Assembly: GCA_963969495.1 (NCBI GenBank)
Contig: OZ018333.1
Span: 87,636,508-87,700,507 of the forward strand
Reading direction: 5' to 3'
From: Ceratothoa steindachneri
Taxonomy: Eukaryota; Arthropoda; Malacostraca; Isopoda; Cymothoidae
DNA: 64,000 nucleotides
A program made the position numbers and the translations under genes. Shown piece by piece: positions 19,697-32,070 of this stretch; position 1 is the first letter of the stretch; every line of letters starts with the position of its first letter. The notes under the pieces are model-generated. The model saw only the letters and a program-made list of their open reading frames with translations, searched no databases and was not told the DNA's origin.

Positions 19697-22600
19697 TCAG
19701 GAAGCAAGCTCGGGCGTCGGGGGGAGGTCCCCCTCCCCCCGGCGAAGGAGCCTGCGACCTACAAAAAAACAGAAACAAACAACGATAAAAACAAAAACAA
19801 GTTGAATACAAGGGAGAAGGCCGGCCTCCCCCAAAATGTCAATAAGTCCACCAGTCATGGTGCACGCACTCGTCCCGAGTACAAGGGACAGGCGGTAGCG
19901 ACCCCGCCCATCCCGGTACCGGGCCAGGCAACGTGCACGAAGATCACCCAGACTGGGACATTCGACAAGAATGTGCCGAACAGTCTGGGGGACGACGCAG
20001 TCGTCGCAATAGGGCACAGGCGAGCGATCGGTCAAATAGCGATGCGTCACAAGAGTGTGTCCGATTTGGAGACGACAGAAAGCGACCTGAAGCCGTCGCA
20101 GGATTGGGGGATAGGTCCATGGGAACAGTCGCGGCTCAATGGCACGCAACTTTAAGTTCCCTTCGACCGTCTCCCATCTTCTTTACCAAGCAGTCCGAAG
20201 AGCTGCCCGTATTCCTGCCATGTAGTCGGTGTGAGGAAGAGCGAAACGCTGGTCCGGTCGCCGATTCCTCGCGGACTCTTTGGTGCCCTCATCGGCGCGC
20301 TCATTCCCCGCAATTCCTACATGTCCAGGAACCCAGCAGAACATAATCTCGACATCTGCCCGGGTCGCCAAAACCATGGCGTCACGGATATCGCATACCA
20401 GGAGATGCGGAGATTCCAATGCCCCGAGAGCACTCAGGGCGCTTTGTGAGTCGCTATAGATCACAATCCGGTCTCCGAACCGGGCACGTCGCGTAATCTC
20501 CCGTACCGAGTGGTGTATTGCCACCAGCTGAGCCGTGAAGACAGACGCAGCGCCTGGCAGAGCCCCGCTGACTTCAAACAGAGGGGATACAGCGTGGAAG
20601 CCGACCCCCTCTTGGGACTAGGAGCCATCCGTATATACAGGCACGGTCCCAGCGTGACACGAGGGGTGCTCCAGAAAGGTCGAACGCAATACTCCCGGTG
20701 CCGTAGAAGCTTTGGGAGCAGAGGCGTGGCGACAAATAGCCAAATGTGGTACCCTCCAGGGTGGCGTCCTGGGCAGAACCAGGGGCGCCACCAGCCCGAG
20801 AGCTATATCTAGCTCTCGAAGGTGTTTCCTGGCCCTAAACTCTAAGGGCTTAGGGTATGTCTGGCGTCTCTCGGCGGCATAGGCACCATCGAGATCAGCT
20901 GCGGATCCTGTGAGAGCTGTTGGCGACTGAGGGAGGCACCGGGCTCGCGCGCACAGTCGAGTGATGCACTGCACGCGGCGCAGAGCGAGTGGCATCTCCC
21001 CAGCATCGACCAACAGGCTCTCAATAGGGAAAGTGCGGAGGGCACCGGTCGCAAAGCGGAGGCCGGTGTGGTGGATCGAATCCACCTTCCGCAATAAACG
21101 CTCGGCTGCGGATGCATAAAACTCGAATCCATAGTCGAGCTTCGAGCGAACAAAGGATCGATAAAAACGTAGGGCAGTAGCCCTATCAGCGCCCCAAGCG
21201 CTGAACGTCACGGAACGGAGAATGTCCATGGCGCGGGTACAAGAGACCCTAAGGGTGCGAATATGAGCCTCCCAGGTGTGGCGTCGGTCGAATACAAGAC
21301 CAAGGAAACGGTGCGACTCAACCACATCCAGGCGCACCCCATTAAGAAACAAATCTGGGTCGGGGTGAAGCCGTCGATGGCGGCAGAAGTGCACCAACTT
21401 AGTCTTGGCAAAAAAACCCTGAAACCTGTGCACTTCGGCATAGCGAGAGACGCGGTTCAATGCCTGTTGGAGTCAACGCTCCAGAGTTGGCATCTGGGCC
21501 GCGCTAAAAGAGATCGAAAGGTCGTCCACGTAGAGCGTAGCGAGAACATCTTTCGGCAGCACCGAGGTGATGCCGTTGATGCTCAGGGCAAAGAGTGTGA
21601 CACTGAGGACACTTCCCTGCGGGACACCCTCTTCCTGCTCCTTTGGGCCGGAGAGGGCTCCCCCCACCCGTACGCGGAATCGACGATCGCGAAAAAAATT
21701 CAGATATAAACATTGGGAGGCATCCCCTCGCCCCCATCGTGTGGAGAGTCTCCATGATACCGTATCGCCATGGGGTATCATAGGCCTTCACCAGATCGAA
21801 AAACACCGTGGCGTAGTGCTGTCTACGAAGGAAAGCCTCGCAGACGGCATTTTCCAGTCGGAGCAGAGCATCCGACGAGGAGTGGAACTTGCGGAAGCCA
21901 CACTGTGCAGAAGACAGATGGCCTCCGCTGTCCAGGAAAAAGGCTAATCTAACATTTACTAATTTCTCCATCAATTTGCACACGCAAGAGGTTAGAAAGA
22001 TTGGGCAGAAACCGGTCGGAGTAAAGTGAGCTCTCCCCGGTTTGCGAAAGGCGAGCACAGTAGCGATTCGCCAGGAGTCTGGGAGAAGACCTTCCACCCA
22101 GATCCTGCTGAACAAATCTACCAGAAATGCCATGCCTCGCTCCCCCTGGTGTCGAAGCATGGCGTACGGGACATCGTCCGGACCATGGGCGGTGTCCGCG
22201 CACGAAGCGAGAGCGGAGCGCAACTCACTCACAGTAAACTTGTCGTTGAAGGGTTCTCCGCCTCTGGAGGTAAAGTCCAGTCGGCAGCCTTCCGCGACAT
22301 GACGACGTGCATTGAATGCTGGCGGAGCAGCATCACGGCTAGAGAATGCGGAAAAAGCGGTCGTTAAGGATTCCGCCACGGACACGGGGTCCGAGATTGC
22401 GGTCCCATTCTCCTGGAGAACGGGAGGGGGGTCCTGCGAGAACTTGCCCCGAATCCTTTTGACTCGCTTCCACACCTCAGCTAAAGGGGTCTTCCCGTTA
22501 AGTGAAGACACGTATGCCCGCCAAGAAGAGCGGCGGGCGTGCTTCGAAATATACCGGAACCTAGTCTTAGCCCGACAAAATTCAGCGACAGTGAAATCGT

Positions 22601-23631
22601 TTGGGCGGCGCTTATAGCGCATGTAGGCATAACGCTTCTGTTTGAGGGCCGTCTCACACTCGGCCGAACACCATGGGAGTGGTCGGCGTGCAAAACGGCC
22701 ACACGTCCTAGGAATAGTAGTCAGGCCCACGGCGATGAGGTTACCAGAGAACTCAACGACCTCATCTACCGACCTAAACTCCTCGACTGAGATAGAGAAT
22801 TCAGTTATTTCCTGAAATGCAGGCCACCGCGCCCGCGCTAAGCAACACCGAGGTGGGCTCTCAGGCGGCAGCGTCCCTGAAAATGATATTTGAATGGGAA
22901 AGTGATCACTACCATGGAGGTCATCGACCACCCCCCAATCAAAATCAGGCTGTGCATCCGAAGAGCACAAAGATAGGTCAAGGCAAGAAAATGAAGCGGT
23001 TCTCGGACAGTGATGCGTAAACTCATCCACGTTTAGGAAACCCATCTCAAGCTCTTCGATCCGATCGGCAAGGACTTGTCCCCTGGGATTTATGGAGTAA
23101 TCTCCCAAGATAGGATGCCTGCCGTTCAGATCTCCAAGCAAGAGATAGGGCTTCTGCAACCGCACAACAACGCGGCAGAAGTCCCCCGCGTCAAAGTCAG
23201 CTGACGGTGGAATGTACGCAGAAATGATAGTATACCTCCTATCCAAGTGCAGCTGCACAGCCACTGCCTGAAAGGAGGTATCTAAAGAGAAAGGAAGAAC
23301 GGAGACATCATGGCGGGTGTAAACCACGCATCCCCCAGCCCGGCCATTCCGTGGTGGTGGGGTCGCAAGACCCTTGTATCCTGGGAGGGAGGGCAGGGGG
23401 CACGCGCTTAAGCATGGTCTCCTGCAAAAAGATAGCTAACGGGGAACGGGACAGGACGAGCTTTCGCAGCTCCTCCCAGTTGGCCCGGAGTCCACGGCAA
23501 TTCCATTGAAGGAATATGCCCTCCAGGCCTAGCTCGGAGGAGACGCGGGGGCCCTCCTCGAACTGAAGACCCTCACGGGAATGGTCGTACGCTTCTCGGG
23601 GGCAGAAACCCGGGCGCTGTTGGCCGGACAA
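19697..23631 (-). pseudogene. Family A ORF2 in A6
   Basis: The longest open piece is 21504-23327, 607 codons from the endonuclease (LLLGDLNGRHPILGDYS, SDHFPIQISF) into RT (FFDLVKAYDTPWR). It ends in a frameshift near 21690 within a run of A bases. The continuation at 21473-21781 has EEGVPQGSVLSV and LYVDDLSISF. The RT end and RNase H start are at 20618-21460, RNase H with SDSQSALSAL and GNERADEG is at 20183-20524, then TAA at 20183-20185, then the CCHC tail at 19697-20149 (CDDCVVPQTVRHILVECPSL). The N-terminal endonuclease with IFLQWNCRGLRANWEEL lies at 23308-23631; the listed first residue there is a TTG codon, so the true start is unknown. Confidence 0.85.
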
Positions 23632-25920
23632 AGCGCTGACTGCGCTGTCGCCTTCGAGGACTTATTGGGGAAAGTTGGGCTCGCCATGCTAGTCTTCTGC
23701 TCCCTCCACCTCGAAACCTTAGGCGGGCGTTGCGGCTTCGGAGGCGGGGGGCCCTTTTTTCGAGGAACCACCGTCTCCGAGCCACTCGCTCCACCTCGGG
23801 GCGTGGGCGAAGCAGCCGAAGCCCCTTTGTTGCTGTCCTCCTTTCGGGGGACAGCTTTAGGAACCCCGGAAGATGGCCTAGCGACCAAATTCAGGGGTGT
23901 TGCCTCCTATGTGTCTAACGACTCGGTGGAGGCGCGTGGCCGTTTCGCCTTACGGGAAACGGTCACGCTAGGGGAAGAGGGGGAAGCCCTGGTTTTAGCC
24001 GGGGCTGGGTGTGAACCTTTTTTGCCGCCAGCTTTACCAGGGAAGCGCCCGGGTTGAGTAGAGCCCGCAGAAGGGCTCCAAATAGGCGCGGAAACAACCG
24101 TGCTCGTTAGCCTGGATGGGCCAGGAGCAGAGGGTGCCTTTCTAACTATTGAGGCATATGACGTCCCAGGCAGAGCCGGGCGCACCAGGACCAAGTCCTT
24201 AGCCTCGCGGAATGAGAGTCGATCCTGCACCACATCTCTTCGAAGAAGCGGGGTGCGGCTCTCCGCAATTGACACACTTGGCCACACACGATTTGGACTT
24301 ATCGTGTGCGGCCTTGGAGCAATTTACACAAACTTCGGGTGACCCCGACTTTGCACGTCTACAAGAACGATTCGTATGGCCGAAGCGGTGACAGTAATAG
24401 CACCGCCGCGGCAGTGGCACGAATGCCTTGACGCGGTAGCGGTACCAACCGGCACGCCCCGACTCAGGGAGCTTGTCACAGTCGAACGTGACGAAGAGTT
24501 TAGGGGTGGGTCTCGAGGCCCCTCCCTGTTTTCTCATCACAAGTTCGACCTTGACCGCACCATGGTCGGCCAGCTCTAGGGTGATGTCCTCAATGGAGTA
24601 GTCAACGAGTTCCCTCGCATAAACTACTCCTTTCACAAAGTTCATGGTAGAGTGCGGCGTCACACCCACCGGGGTGCCATGAAGTGTCCGAAGAGCACTT
24701 ATCTTGGCCGCCTCGGCGGGATTCGCCGCATTCGCCAGAAGGCTCCCGTTCGAGAAACGGGTCACCTTCGGCTCTCTACCAATTGCACTAGCTAATCCTC
24801 TCCTCTGATGGATCATGTTGCCCTTGGCCAACATGCTGCCATCCTTGGAGCGAATAACGAGGAAGCGTTTGAAGCCAGCAGGCTCGAAGACGCCAGGTAA
24901 CCTCTGAATGAGGGGCCCAGATGTCATCGAGGCTCCACCCTGTTCACTTTTAGTCTTAGTCAGTCGCTCCGCAACCGGAGGGGCAGAGGGGCCGGATGTG
25001 CCGATCTTGGCTTGGTCGCTTGCCAAAGTGGCAGCAGACCCCTTCGTCCTCGTTGCCCCCACGGGTGGAGAGGAGCCCCGAGTCTTCCTAGTCTTTGTCT
25101 TTTTCTTTTTAGGAGGAGGGCGGGGAATGAACCCGCTTCTCACCTCCGCCGATAGGAGCCCCTAGGGAGATGGACCGGCATCAGCCAGGTCCATCTCCGA
25201 AATGGAGAAGGTCCTGGTGGTCGCAGGGGCACCGGTTGGAGGAGATCCCTCCCCTCCTTCTACAGCCTCGGAGCCCCCAGCCTTTTGAGGAGGACCTTGC
25301 TTAGGGGCGGATTCGGGTTCGGTGCTTGGCACCAAGCCCGGATTATCCCCCATGAAAGGTCCTACCGTCTGAGGCTGGGTTTCCTCAAGGACCATGTCTA
25401 TGACAGGAGGGGCCTCCAGTTGGCCATCCTCTCCCAGGACATCGCAGGTCCCCTTGGCAGCGTCACCAGTCTTTTGTGGGGAGGCACAGGCCTTGACCCC
25501 GGCAAGGTTTAATATTCTTGCCAGCAGCTCTTTTGAGGGATAGAGACCGAAGGGGCCTGGCTTCCCTCTCCCCCATAAGGGGGTTTGCCCTACCAAGCCG
25601 CTTACACGAGGGGCGGTCGGCAATGGGCTGCCTGCTGGCTTTCTTGGCAGTCCCCTTGGAAAGAACAAAGGGGACTGCCGCTGGAGATAGGGAGGTGCCC
25701 GAAAGCACCTCCAGAGAAGGGGGTGAGGGTAAGTCCCCTTCACCCGTAGGCGTAGGAGAGGAGTAAGTCTCCTCTCCAGTTGAAGAGATATGGAGGGTCC
25801 TCTGCGCAAACACAGGGGGGGAGGAACCTCCATTTTTTCTGTGGAGCTGCCCGAGAGCGGCTCCGTCGTTTCTACAGGGGGAGTTAAAGGTTTTTTTTGT
25901 TTAGACTCATCATTGGGCAT
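23529..25920 (-). pseudogene. Family A ORF1 (gag-like) in A6
   Basis: ATG at 25920-25918. Two compensating frameshifts affect about 25800-25530. A stop near 25162 is followed by a long open piece at 24199-25143 holding the Lys-rich run and the folded gag domain. All three knuckles are intact there: CYYCHRFGHTNRSC, CVNCSKAAHDKSKSC and CVNCGEPHPASSKRC. A deletion of about 60 bp near 24230 then shifts the frame into the basic tail (23529-23888). This copy shows the knuckles better than A5. Confidence 0.8.
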
Positions 25921-26273
25921 GGTGACCCTCTTTTTATTACGGGATGCAACCGCTCATCACCTCTCGCAGTTGCCTGCACTGCAAGGTGCTTACAGGCCTG
26001 GCAGAGCAAGGCGCCACCATTTGGGACCACCCCTCCCACCTGGTGGCCTGGCAGTCCATCGGCATGGCGGCTCCACCTTAGACGCGGCGTAAAAATGGAT
26101 AGAATGTGAAGAGGAGAGGAAAAGGGATGTGAGGAAGGTATGGGTGGGGATGAAGCAGGTTGTTAAAAAAAACCCATTCCGAACCGGAGCTCAGGGGTTA
26201 GGGAACATTGTCCCCTCCCCCCTCAGCCCCGATCCGGGACGGTTGGCTTGAGAAGAAGGTCAGCATCTACCCT

Positions 26274-26514
26274 ACACGCAGGGCTAATCAATCACACTTG
26301 AGATTGTAAAAAGGGGAAGGAGATAGAGGAGAACAGGGGGAGACCATGAATAACACAAAAATGAGACCATAAATAAAGGTGGAGGAGGGAGGAAAGAGGT
26401 ATAGTAAAAGTAGACATCGCAGTCCAATGTTATTAGCGGGCGGAGCCCCTTCTCCATCGACAGACAGGAGCAGTCTCGCTCGAAACACCGCGAGCGTGAA
26501 GGGGGACACCAGGA
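26274..26514. other. Spacer, no gene seen
   Basis: A purine-rich, unrecognised sequence between the truncated 5' end of A6 and the older fragment A7. No convincing coding or repeat structure. Confidence 0.4.
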
Positions 26515-27400
26515 GCAGTTGCCATAATTATATTTAGACTATTTTAAGCTACAATAAAAGAAAATAAAACCTCAAAAGGCCAAGGCCCACATTCCTCCAG
26601 CATATATGTATGTATCCAACACCCCCAGACTATATACACTGGAGGAGGCCTGCCTTCTTTGGTCATGCAGGAATCCAACCATCATAAGTACAAGGGACAT
26701 GCAGTAGCCACTACACTCGTCCTGGGACATTCAGAAAAAATGGAGTGGACAGCTTTGAGGACCATTTAGCCATTGTTTTAAAGTGCAGCACTCTATCAAA
26801 TAGGGGTGTGCACCATGAGTGTGTCTGGTACAGAGATCACTTTTGTTTTTCTTAAAAGTGGCCATCCTGGCAACTGCTTCGGAAATGACAAGTGAACTGA
26901 AGTGATAGGGCTCGTGTGGAGTAGGTCCATGAGAACTATGGCAGGGACAAGGATGCAACTTAAGGTTTCAGTTGCCAGTTTTAGAGCTTCTTTGCCAGGT
27001 AGGTCAAAATGATGACCTGATTCCTGCTAAGTAATTAGTATATGGAGGAGTGAAATAGTGGTCTGTATGCCAAGTCCTTGCAGACCATTAGTCTCTCCCT
27101 CATTCCCTAAAGTCCTAAATGTTCCGAAACCTAACAGAAGATAATCTTGACTTATCTCAGATAGGTGACAGCCATGGTGCAGCCAGGTAGTGCAGAGATT
27201 CTAATTCCTCGAGACCACTTAGGGCTCTCTGTGAGTCAATATAAATCTCGATTTTGTTTCTGAAGTAGCTAAAATACATAATATCAAATAACGAGCAGTG
27301 AATTGCAACCAGCTCAGCTGTGGAGGAAGATGCAGTGCCCGGCTAAGCACATTCAACTTCATAAAGAGGGGAGACAGTATAGAGGCCAAATTTAGTCATG
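26515..27400 (-). mobile_element. Family A, old degenerate fragment A7 (3' UTR and RNase H)
   Basis: It aligns with the family A 3' UTR and RNase H throughout, for example the tracts around CAAGGGACATGCAGTAGCCAC, GTGTGTCTGGTACAGAGA and AACCAGCTCAGCTGTGGAGG. Most CpG sites of younger copies are TpG or CpA and the frame is lost. It ends near 27400 inside RNase H. Confidence 0.7.
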
Positions 27401-27598
27401 CTAACATGTTTTTGCTAAATCTTTAAACACTGATTTGGAAGGAGAAACAATTTTTAAGTGTGTGCAAGAATATTTTGGTACAACTGCTACTTTTTATGGT
27501 TGGTGCAATACTACTAGTCTTTGAAATAGACTCTAAATGCGGAGTACAAAATCATAGTTTCACTACCATTCTTTTGATGCTTCCTTTCTAGAAATGTT
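27401..27598. other. Spacer, no gene seen
   Basis: AT-rich. It contains CAATACTACTAGTCTT at 27506-27521, matching 16 bases across the right edge of the inverted-repeat element at 3878/3883, but there is no matching left end. Confidence 0.35.
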
Positions 27599-27815
27599 AT
27601 GCAATACCCCCACTTTCTTATCTTTGTTTTAGCTGCCGAAGTCCGATCCTCTCCCTCCCTTGCTCTTTTAAACGTCTCCTGGAGACTCATCTCTTCAGAA
27701 TTTCCATCTCTTCCTGTAAACTTCCGCTACACTCACTACACAACCTGCGCTCTGGGAGGGCTAACAGCCCTGAAGGGCGCATTATAAATACCTATTATTA
27801 TTATTATTTAATAAA
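27599..27815 (+). mobile_element. L2-like non-LTR retroelement, 3' tail
   Basis: The plus strand encodes, with one extra T, the typical L2-type RT C-terminus (compare LFKRLLETHLFRIS). A short GC-rich hairpin (GGGAGGGCTAACAGCCCT) and GCGCATTATAAATA follow, then a (TTA)n tail at 27796-27812. This layout, C-terminal FKxxLxTHLF then hairpin then trinucleotide tail, is characteristic of the L2 clade and of SINEs that borrow its tail. Everything 5' is missing. Confidence 0.6.
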
Positions 27816-28721
27816 GATTTAAGCAAAAAAATGGATACCTGCCCAATACAGGTGGATCTAGATGGCAGCACAAACAAAAAGGAGCGAATTAATTATAAAA
27901 GAGGAAGAAGACCATTAAGAGTTAAAAGTTTTAAAAATGAGTGTTTAAAATATTCTTATGCCAGGAAAAACTAAAGGAGGAACAGACAAATTACAGTTGA
28001 GAGGGTAAGGACACATGACAAAAGAAGAATAGCAAAATGAGGGCATTCCAATATAAGATAGGTGACCGATTGGTCCCCACCACAAAAAAGGCAGCAAGGG
28101 GGATTCAAGTCTAGCCAAAGCAAGAGTACTATAAGTAAGTCCAATCTGTGCCTGTCTGGTTTGAGAAACTAGATGACAATTTCAATGTGCCATGATGATA
28201 AGTAAGAACTCTTCACCTATATAAAGTTGTACAAGTCAAAGCATAACAGGACAGAGTGTGGATGAAGATGCTGAATGGTATTAGAATGGTTGCCGTGAAG
28301 GCCAGGAGAAGTAGACCCACAAAGGGACAATGAAGAATGGATCTCATGGATGGAGAATAAGGAATTATACAGAAGGTTTGAGTTTGTCGCAAAATTGAGG
28401 GAGTGAGATATCGTTTGATTTATAGGCTAGAAAAGACTGATTGTAACTGCTGACCTTACGGAAATAGTTAGCCAGTGTTGCTGAACACCGGCTGTCAATC
28501 ACAAAAGATCACTGCATATTGAGGGTAGAGGTATTATGGCTGGCAAAATAAGTCCACATCTTTTTAATCCTCTTCCAGATCTTTGGGGTAGGGGGCATAG
28601 ATGAAATCGATGAAACGTAGCAACTACATGAAGTTTAACAAGCCTGAGGAAGGGTTCTCTGACAAGTCATCAGAGCTCAGTTTCAGTTAACCTTGTTATA
28701 ACAAGGTTGGGTTCTGCAAGA
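27816..28721. other. Intergenic or intronic AT-rich sequence, no gene seen
   Basis: No sustained open frame, RNA gene or repeat was recognised. Confidence 0.4.
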
Positions 28722-29450
28722 ACTGGACCTCAACAACTGTGCCACGTTGCAGCGAAAGACCCTAGCGTCTAAGTGGACTGACGGTGGAATGTGCACAGAA
28801 ATAACAGTACAGCAACAGGTGGCATTGTACTGCTATTACCTAAAAGGAGCCGTTTAATGCAAAGAAAAGATTGGAGAAACCATGACGGGTGTAAGCGGCG
28901 CAGCCACCTGCCAGGCCTCCATTCTGTGGTGGGGGTCCCAAAACCCTTATACACCAGCATGCGCCCAGCAGGGTCTCCGGTAAAAATATAGCTAAGAGAA
29001 ACTGGAGGAGACGAGCCTCTGCAGTTCCTCCCAGTTGGCCCGGAGTCTGTGGCAATGCCATTGAAGCGATATGCCCTCCAAGCCTAGTTCGGAGGAGATG
29101 CGGGGGCCATCTATAAAGAAAAAACCATCGCGAGAATGAACTAAGGCTTCTCGTAGTAAGAAATATGGGCGCTGTTGGCCTAACAAGACGCTGTCGCCTT
29201 CGAGGACTTATTGGGGGGAGATTGGTCTTGCTATACAAGTCTTTTTCTCCCTACATCTCAACGCCTTAGGGGTCCCTCCTTTAGATGATCTAACGTCTCA
29301 TTTGGTGCTGTCCTACCTTCGGTGGGATGGGGCAGCATTAGGACCCCGGAACACAGTCTCACGCCACCTTCAAGGGTGTTGCATCCTGAGACTCTAACAA
29401 CTCGGCGGAGGCCAGTTCATTTTACGGGAAACTGTCACGCTGGGGGCTCT
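28722..29450 (-). mobile_element. Family A, old degenerate fragment A8 (endonuclease and gag tail)
   Basis: It aligns with the ORF2 start and the ORF1 3' part of A5. Landmarks are ACTGACGGTGGAATGTGCAC (near 28777) and the endonuclease start LEGISLQWHCHRLRANWEEL at 28992-29186. The gag tail runs to about 29450 (ACTCGGCGGAGG, GGGAAACTGTCACGCTGG). The 3' half, RT and RNase H, is absent. Confidence 0.75.
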
Positions 29451-30952
29451 CACTCACAAGATGGGCGGAGTAAGGGACCTAACTTCCCTTAGCATGGCTC
29501 GTCCGATCATGGGGACACGCAAGTTTCCCCTCCCACACACACCCACCCACATAATGGCGGCTCCCGTTAGGGGTGGTCCATAAGCGCAGAACACTCACCG
29601 AGTCTCGGAACCCTAAAGAATTCCAAGAAGAAAGCGGGCTACCTTCCTTTCTCTCACTCATCTACCCCCAACCTTTTTTGCGCATTACTGGTAACAGATA
29701 TTAGACACACTGTCACAGTGGGATCCTGTGATATATTGTTTTGGGGTGTGCACCGTATTTTTTTTCTCTGTGTGACTTGGCTAATAATTAAACATTGTAA
29801 GGCCCTATATATATTTAGTGTTTTTGTGTACATATAGTTTTTATTTATTTGTGCAAGATTTCTAATTCAACAATGGCGATATTTTGAGAAGGCTGTACAT
29901 AATTTGGGTGTATTTATATTTTGATTGGTTGGGATTGTCAAATGTCATTATTTTCTGTTTTGTTTCATATAAATAAATTAAGTTTGGACTAGATTATCCC
30001 TCATTGTCCTTCCTTCAAACACCCACCAGGCTCTTTAGAGCAGCAGTGGGGTTCAAGAAAAGTGGTCTTATGTTGGATTATGAAGGTGGGAAGGGAATTG
30101 ATACAGATGAAATGGATGGCTATGTGCATGTTGATGGATGTGGAGCTACTTACCTCGGCAAGTGTATCAGTGTCCCTTCCCAATGGACAGGCAGCTTATG
30201 ACCACTAAGAGCATTCTGTCCACCCTCACTTGAAATGCCCCCCCCCACACACACACACACACCTTGACATCATAAGTCTAATGCTGTATCAACTATAGAA
30301 TAGTGAGAGGTCTGCTTTCAAACCATAAACTACCACTCATCTTTTCCCTACCAGGTTCAATTGGCTACCCTGTGTCTACCCTCGCAGGATTAGGTAGCTC
30401 CTACACACATCATCAAGCTCATATCCAATTACAACACTGCTGTCTTTCCCTTCTGATCTTCATAGCAAAGGATATTCACTCTCTCCTCTGCCTCAGAACC
30501 CGTTGATATGTTTTGGGTGCACTCAATGCACTCCCCATCCTCTCCTACCCCCCAAAGAAAAGCACCTGATGCCTTTGCCTTTATCAACAATTGTAATTCT
30601 GATCTTTATATGAATTTCAATAAGAGCTTATCCACGAGGAATGCATAGAAAAATTTACTTTTCCCATTTTATATATAACTCATAGTCCACTAAACCATAG
30701 ATGCAGATTAACCGCCATGACTGCATAAGGTCTACATGAAGAGTCTTTAATATAAAACCCTTGGCATATGCAGCAGCATCTCAGGCCAGCAACCCCATAT
30801 CTGGACTCAGTTGCTTTTTATTTGACATTTGGTAGATTTTCTTCACAAGGCTTTGTAGGTGCTATAAACTTTCACCCAAATTAATAAGTATTTTCATTGC
30901 ATTAAAATTTGCCAATAAATTTGGCATTAGATTTTAAAGTGGGCAAAATTAC
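29451..30952. other. Non-coding stretch, probable intron
   Basis: No gene was recognised. It holds a CCCCCCCC(AC)n microsatellite at 30240-30262 and AT-rich sequence. It lies downstream of the exon at 30953-31111 on the minus strand, hence intronic if the zinc-finger gene model is right. Confidence 0.4.
30240..30262. repeat. CA microsatellite
   Basis: A run of C followed by about eight AC units. Confidence 0.8.
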
Positions 30953-31111
30953 CTTTTCTTGAAGGCAGTTTTGTAGGGCCATTTTAGTAGAGGATTTGGA
31001 GCTTGAGTTTTCTTCTTTTGAATCGAGTCTCTCTCCATCAAGAACAGGAATTTCATCTTCCAGAGGTTCTTCTTTAATCTCCTCTTTCATTAAAATCTCA
31101 TAAAATTGTTC
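30953..31111 (-). CDS. Internal coding exon of the zinc-finger gene (IKEEP acidic cassette)
   Basis: 159 bp, exactly 53 codons in phase 0. On the minus strand the acceptor reads AACTTTAG/GAACAA and the donor AAAAG/GTAATT. The product starts EQFYEILMKEEIKEEPLEDE and ends NCLQEK. It is strongly acidic and Ser-rich, with I-K-E-E-P matching the psi-K-x-E SUMO-acceptor pattern seen in many zinc-finger regulators. Its phase matches the acceptor of the ten-finger exon at 3155, so splicing there gives LQEK joined to EMKLIL. No stop interrupts the frame across the exon. The intron to the next exon would be about 27.8 kb. Exon reality is well supported; membership of the 2094-3155 gene is inference. 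Confidence 0.65.
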
Positions 31112-32070
31112 CTAAAGTTAAATACAAAGTCAATTCTATTTAAATACCCAACAACAACAAATATTTTTATTGATATAACATGGAGGAAAATAAGTACCAA
31201 AAGGCTACCCGTACGCGTCAGATTCATCTTTACCCATCAGGCCATTCTAGTGGAAAAAGAGTGAATGATCTTTCCAAACATTTTTACTATTTTCTCTGCA
31301 ATCTTGTTTGACAAAAGTTTCTGAAGACATTTAACAGAAAATAACTACATAGGGCAGGCAAAAGTTTGACAGCCCTCGCATTAAATCATTTACTTATTGT
31401 ACTCATTGGTTTTATCTCTTACTATAACAGAAAACATGTTAGGAGGCTCTCAAAGAGTTCCAATGTGGCCCACCAATACCTCCAGAAGCATAATGTGAGG
31501 AAATTAAAAGCTTGTTCTGGCTCCCAGCTGATGCCTATATCATCACAAAACACCACTATCTATCCTGATACCTATGGACCATGTCATCCTCCTCCTGGAA
31601 CTTTCCAACATCTTCATACATTGCAGAAGAGGACCAACATCTCCCTGAACCATGTCGCAACAACCATCTCTTACACTACCCAGGCAATAACAAAAGGGAT
31701 AGAATATCTTACTTTTTCATCCCAAAAATTAGGAATTAATAATTTTAATCTTTTGCATTTGTACAATGCAATCATTTAAATCTTTTGTATTTAAATGTAG
31801 GCTACCATCAATGACAACTTATTTAGAAAACTTTGATTAAATACTTTCAGGAATAGGAGCATTCCTTGCTTCTAGTTTATAATTTATAAGGAAATCTGAG
31901 ATTTTTCTTTAGAAATCCACAAAAAGATCCTTATCTCTAAAGTTACAAAATTAAATCATATTTATGACCCAGTAACTAAAGAGTCCAAATCTAATGGGAA
32001 ATACAAGATAGCTACCATTGATACTGCGCAAACAAATGAAATGCAAAGGGCAAAAAATCAATAAAATTAC
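31112..32070. other. Probable intron, no gene seen
   Basis: AT-rich (intron of about 960 bp between two phase-0 exons). A 137-codon plus-strand frame at 31366-31779 has no recognisable domain and is probably chance. Confidence 0.45.

Larger units (their letters stand above)
19559..26273 (-). mobile_element. Family A copy A6, nearly full length (6,715 bp)
   Basis: A T run from 19559, a duplicated GGCGACT in the 3' hairpin (19576-19620), then the 3' UTR, ORF2, ORF1 and about 350 bp of 5' UTR. Compared with A5 it stops about 180 bp short of the 5' end, at CATCTACCCT. No target-site duplication is visible. It is the closest relative of A5 in this window, sharing the ORF2 stop at TGG-TAA and a short extra tract near 20285-20300. 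Confidence 0.9.

Noticed and set aside
19549..26284. Target-site duplication for A6
   Set aside because: Flanks GTCATGACGA and ACACGCAGGG do not match. A6 is 5'-truncated and its duplication, if any, is not recognisable.
27506..27521. Second copy of the inverted-repeat element, from a 16-base match to its right edge
   Set aside because: Only one edge is present, with no partner inverted repeat and no duplication. The match also covers target bases that are not part of the element.
29690..29995. Solo LTR
   Set aside because: T-rich with CACTGTCACAGTG-like palindromes, but no TG...CA ends, duplication or second copy could be shown.
31366..31779. 137-codon plus-strand open frame in AT-rich sequence
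   Set aside because: No domain, no coding bias I can see, and it lies opposite an intron between two well-supported minus-strand exons. Probably chance.
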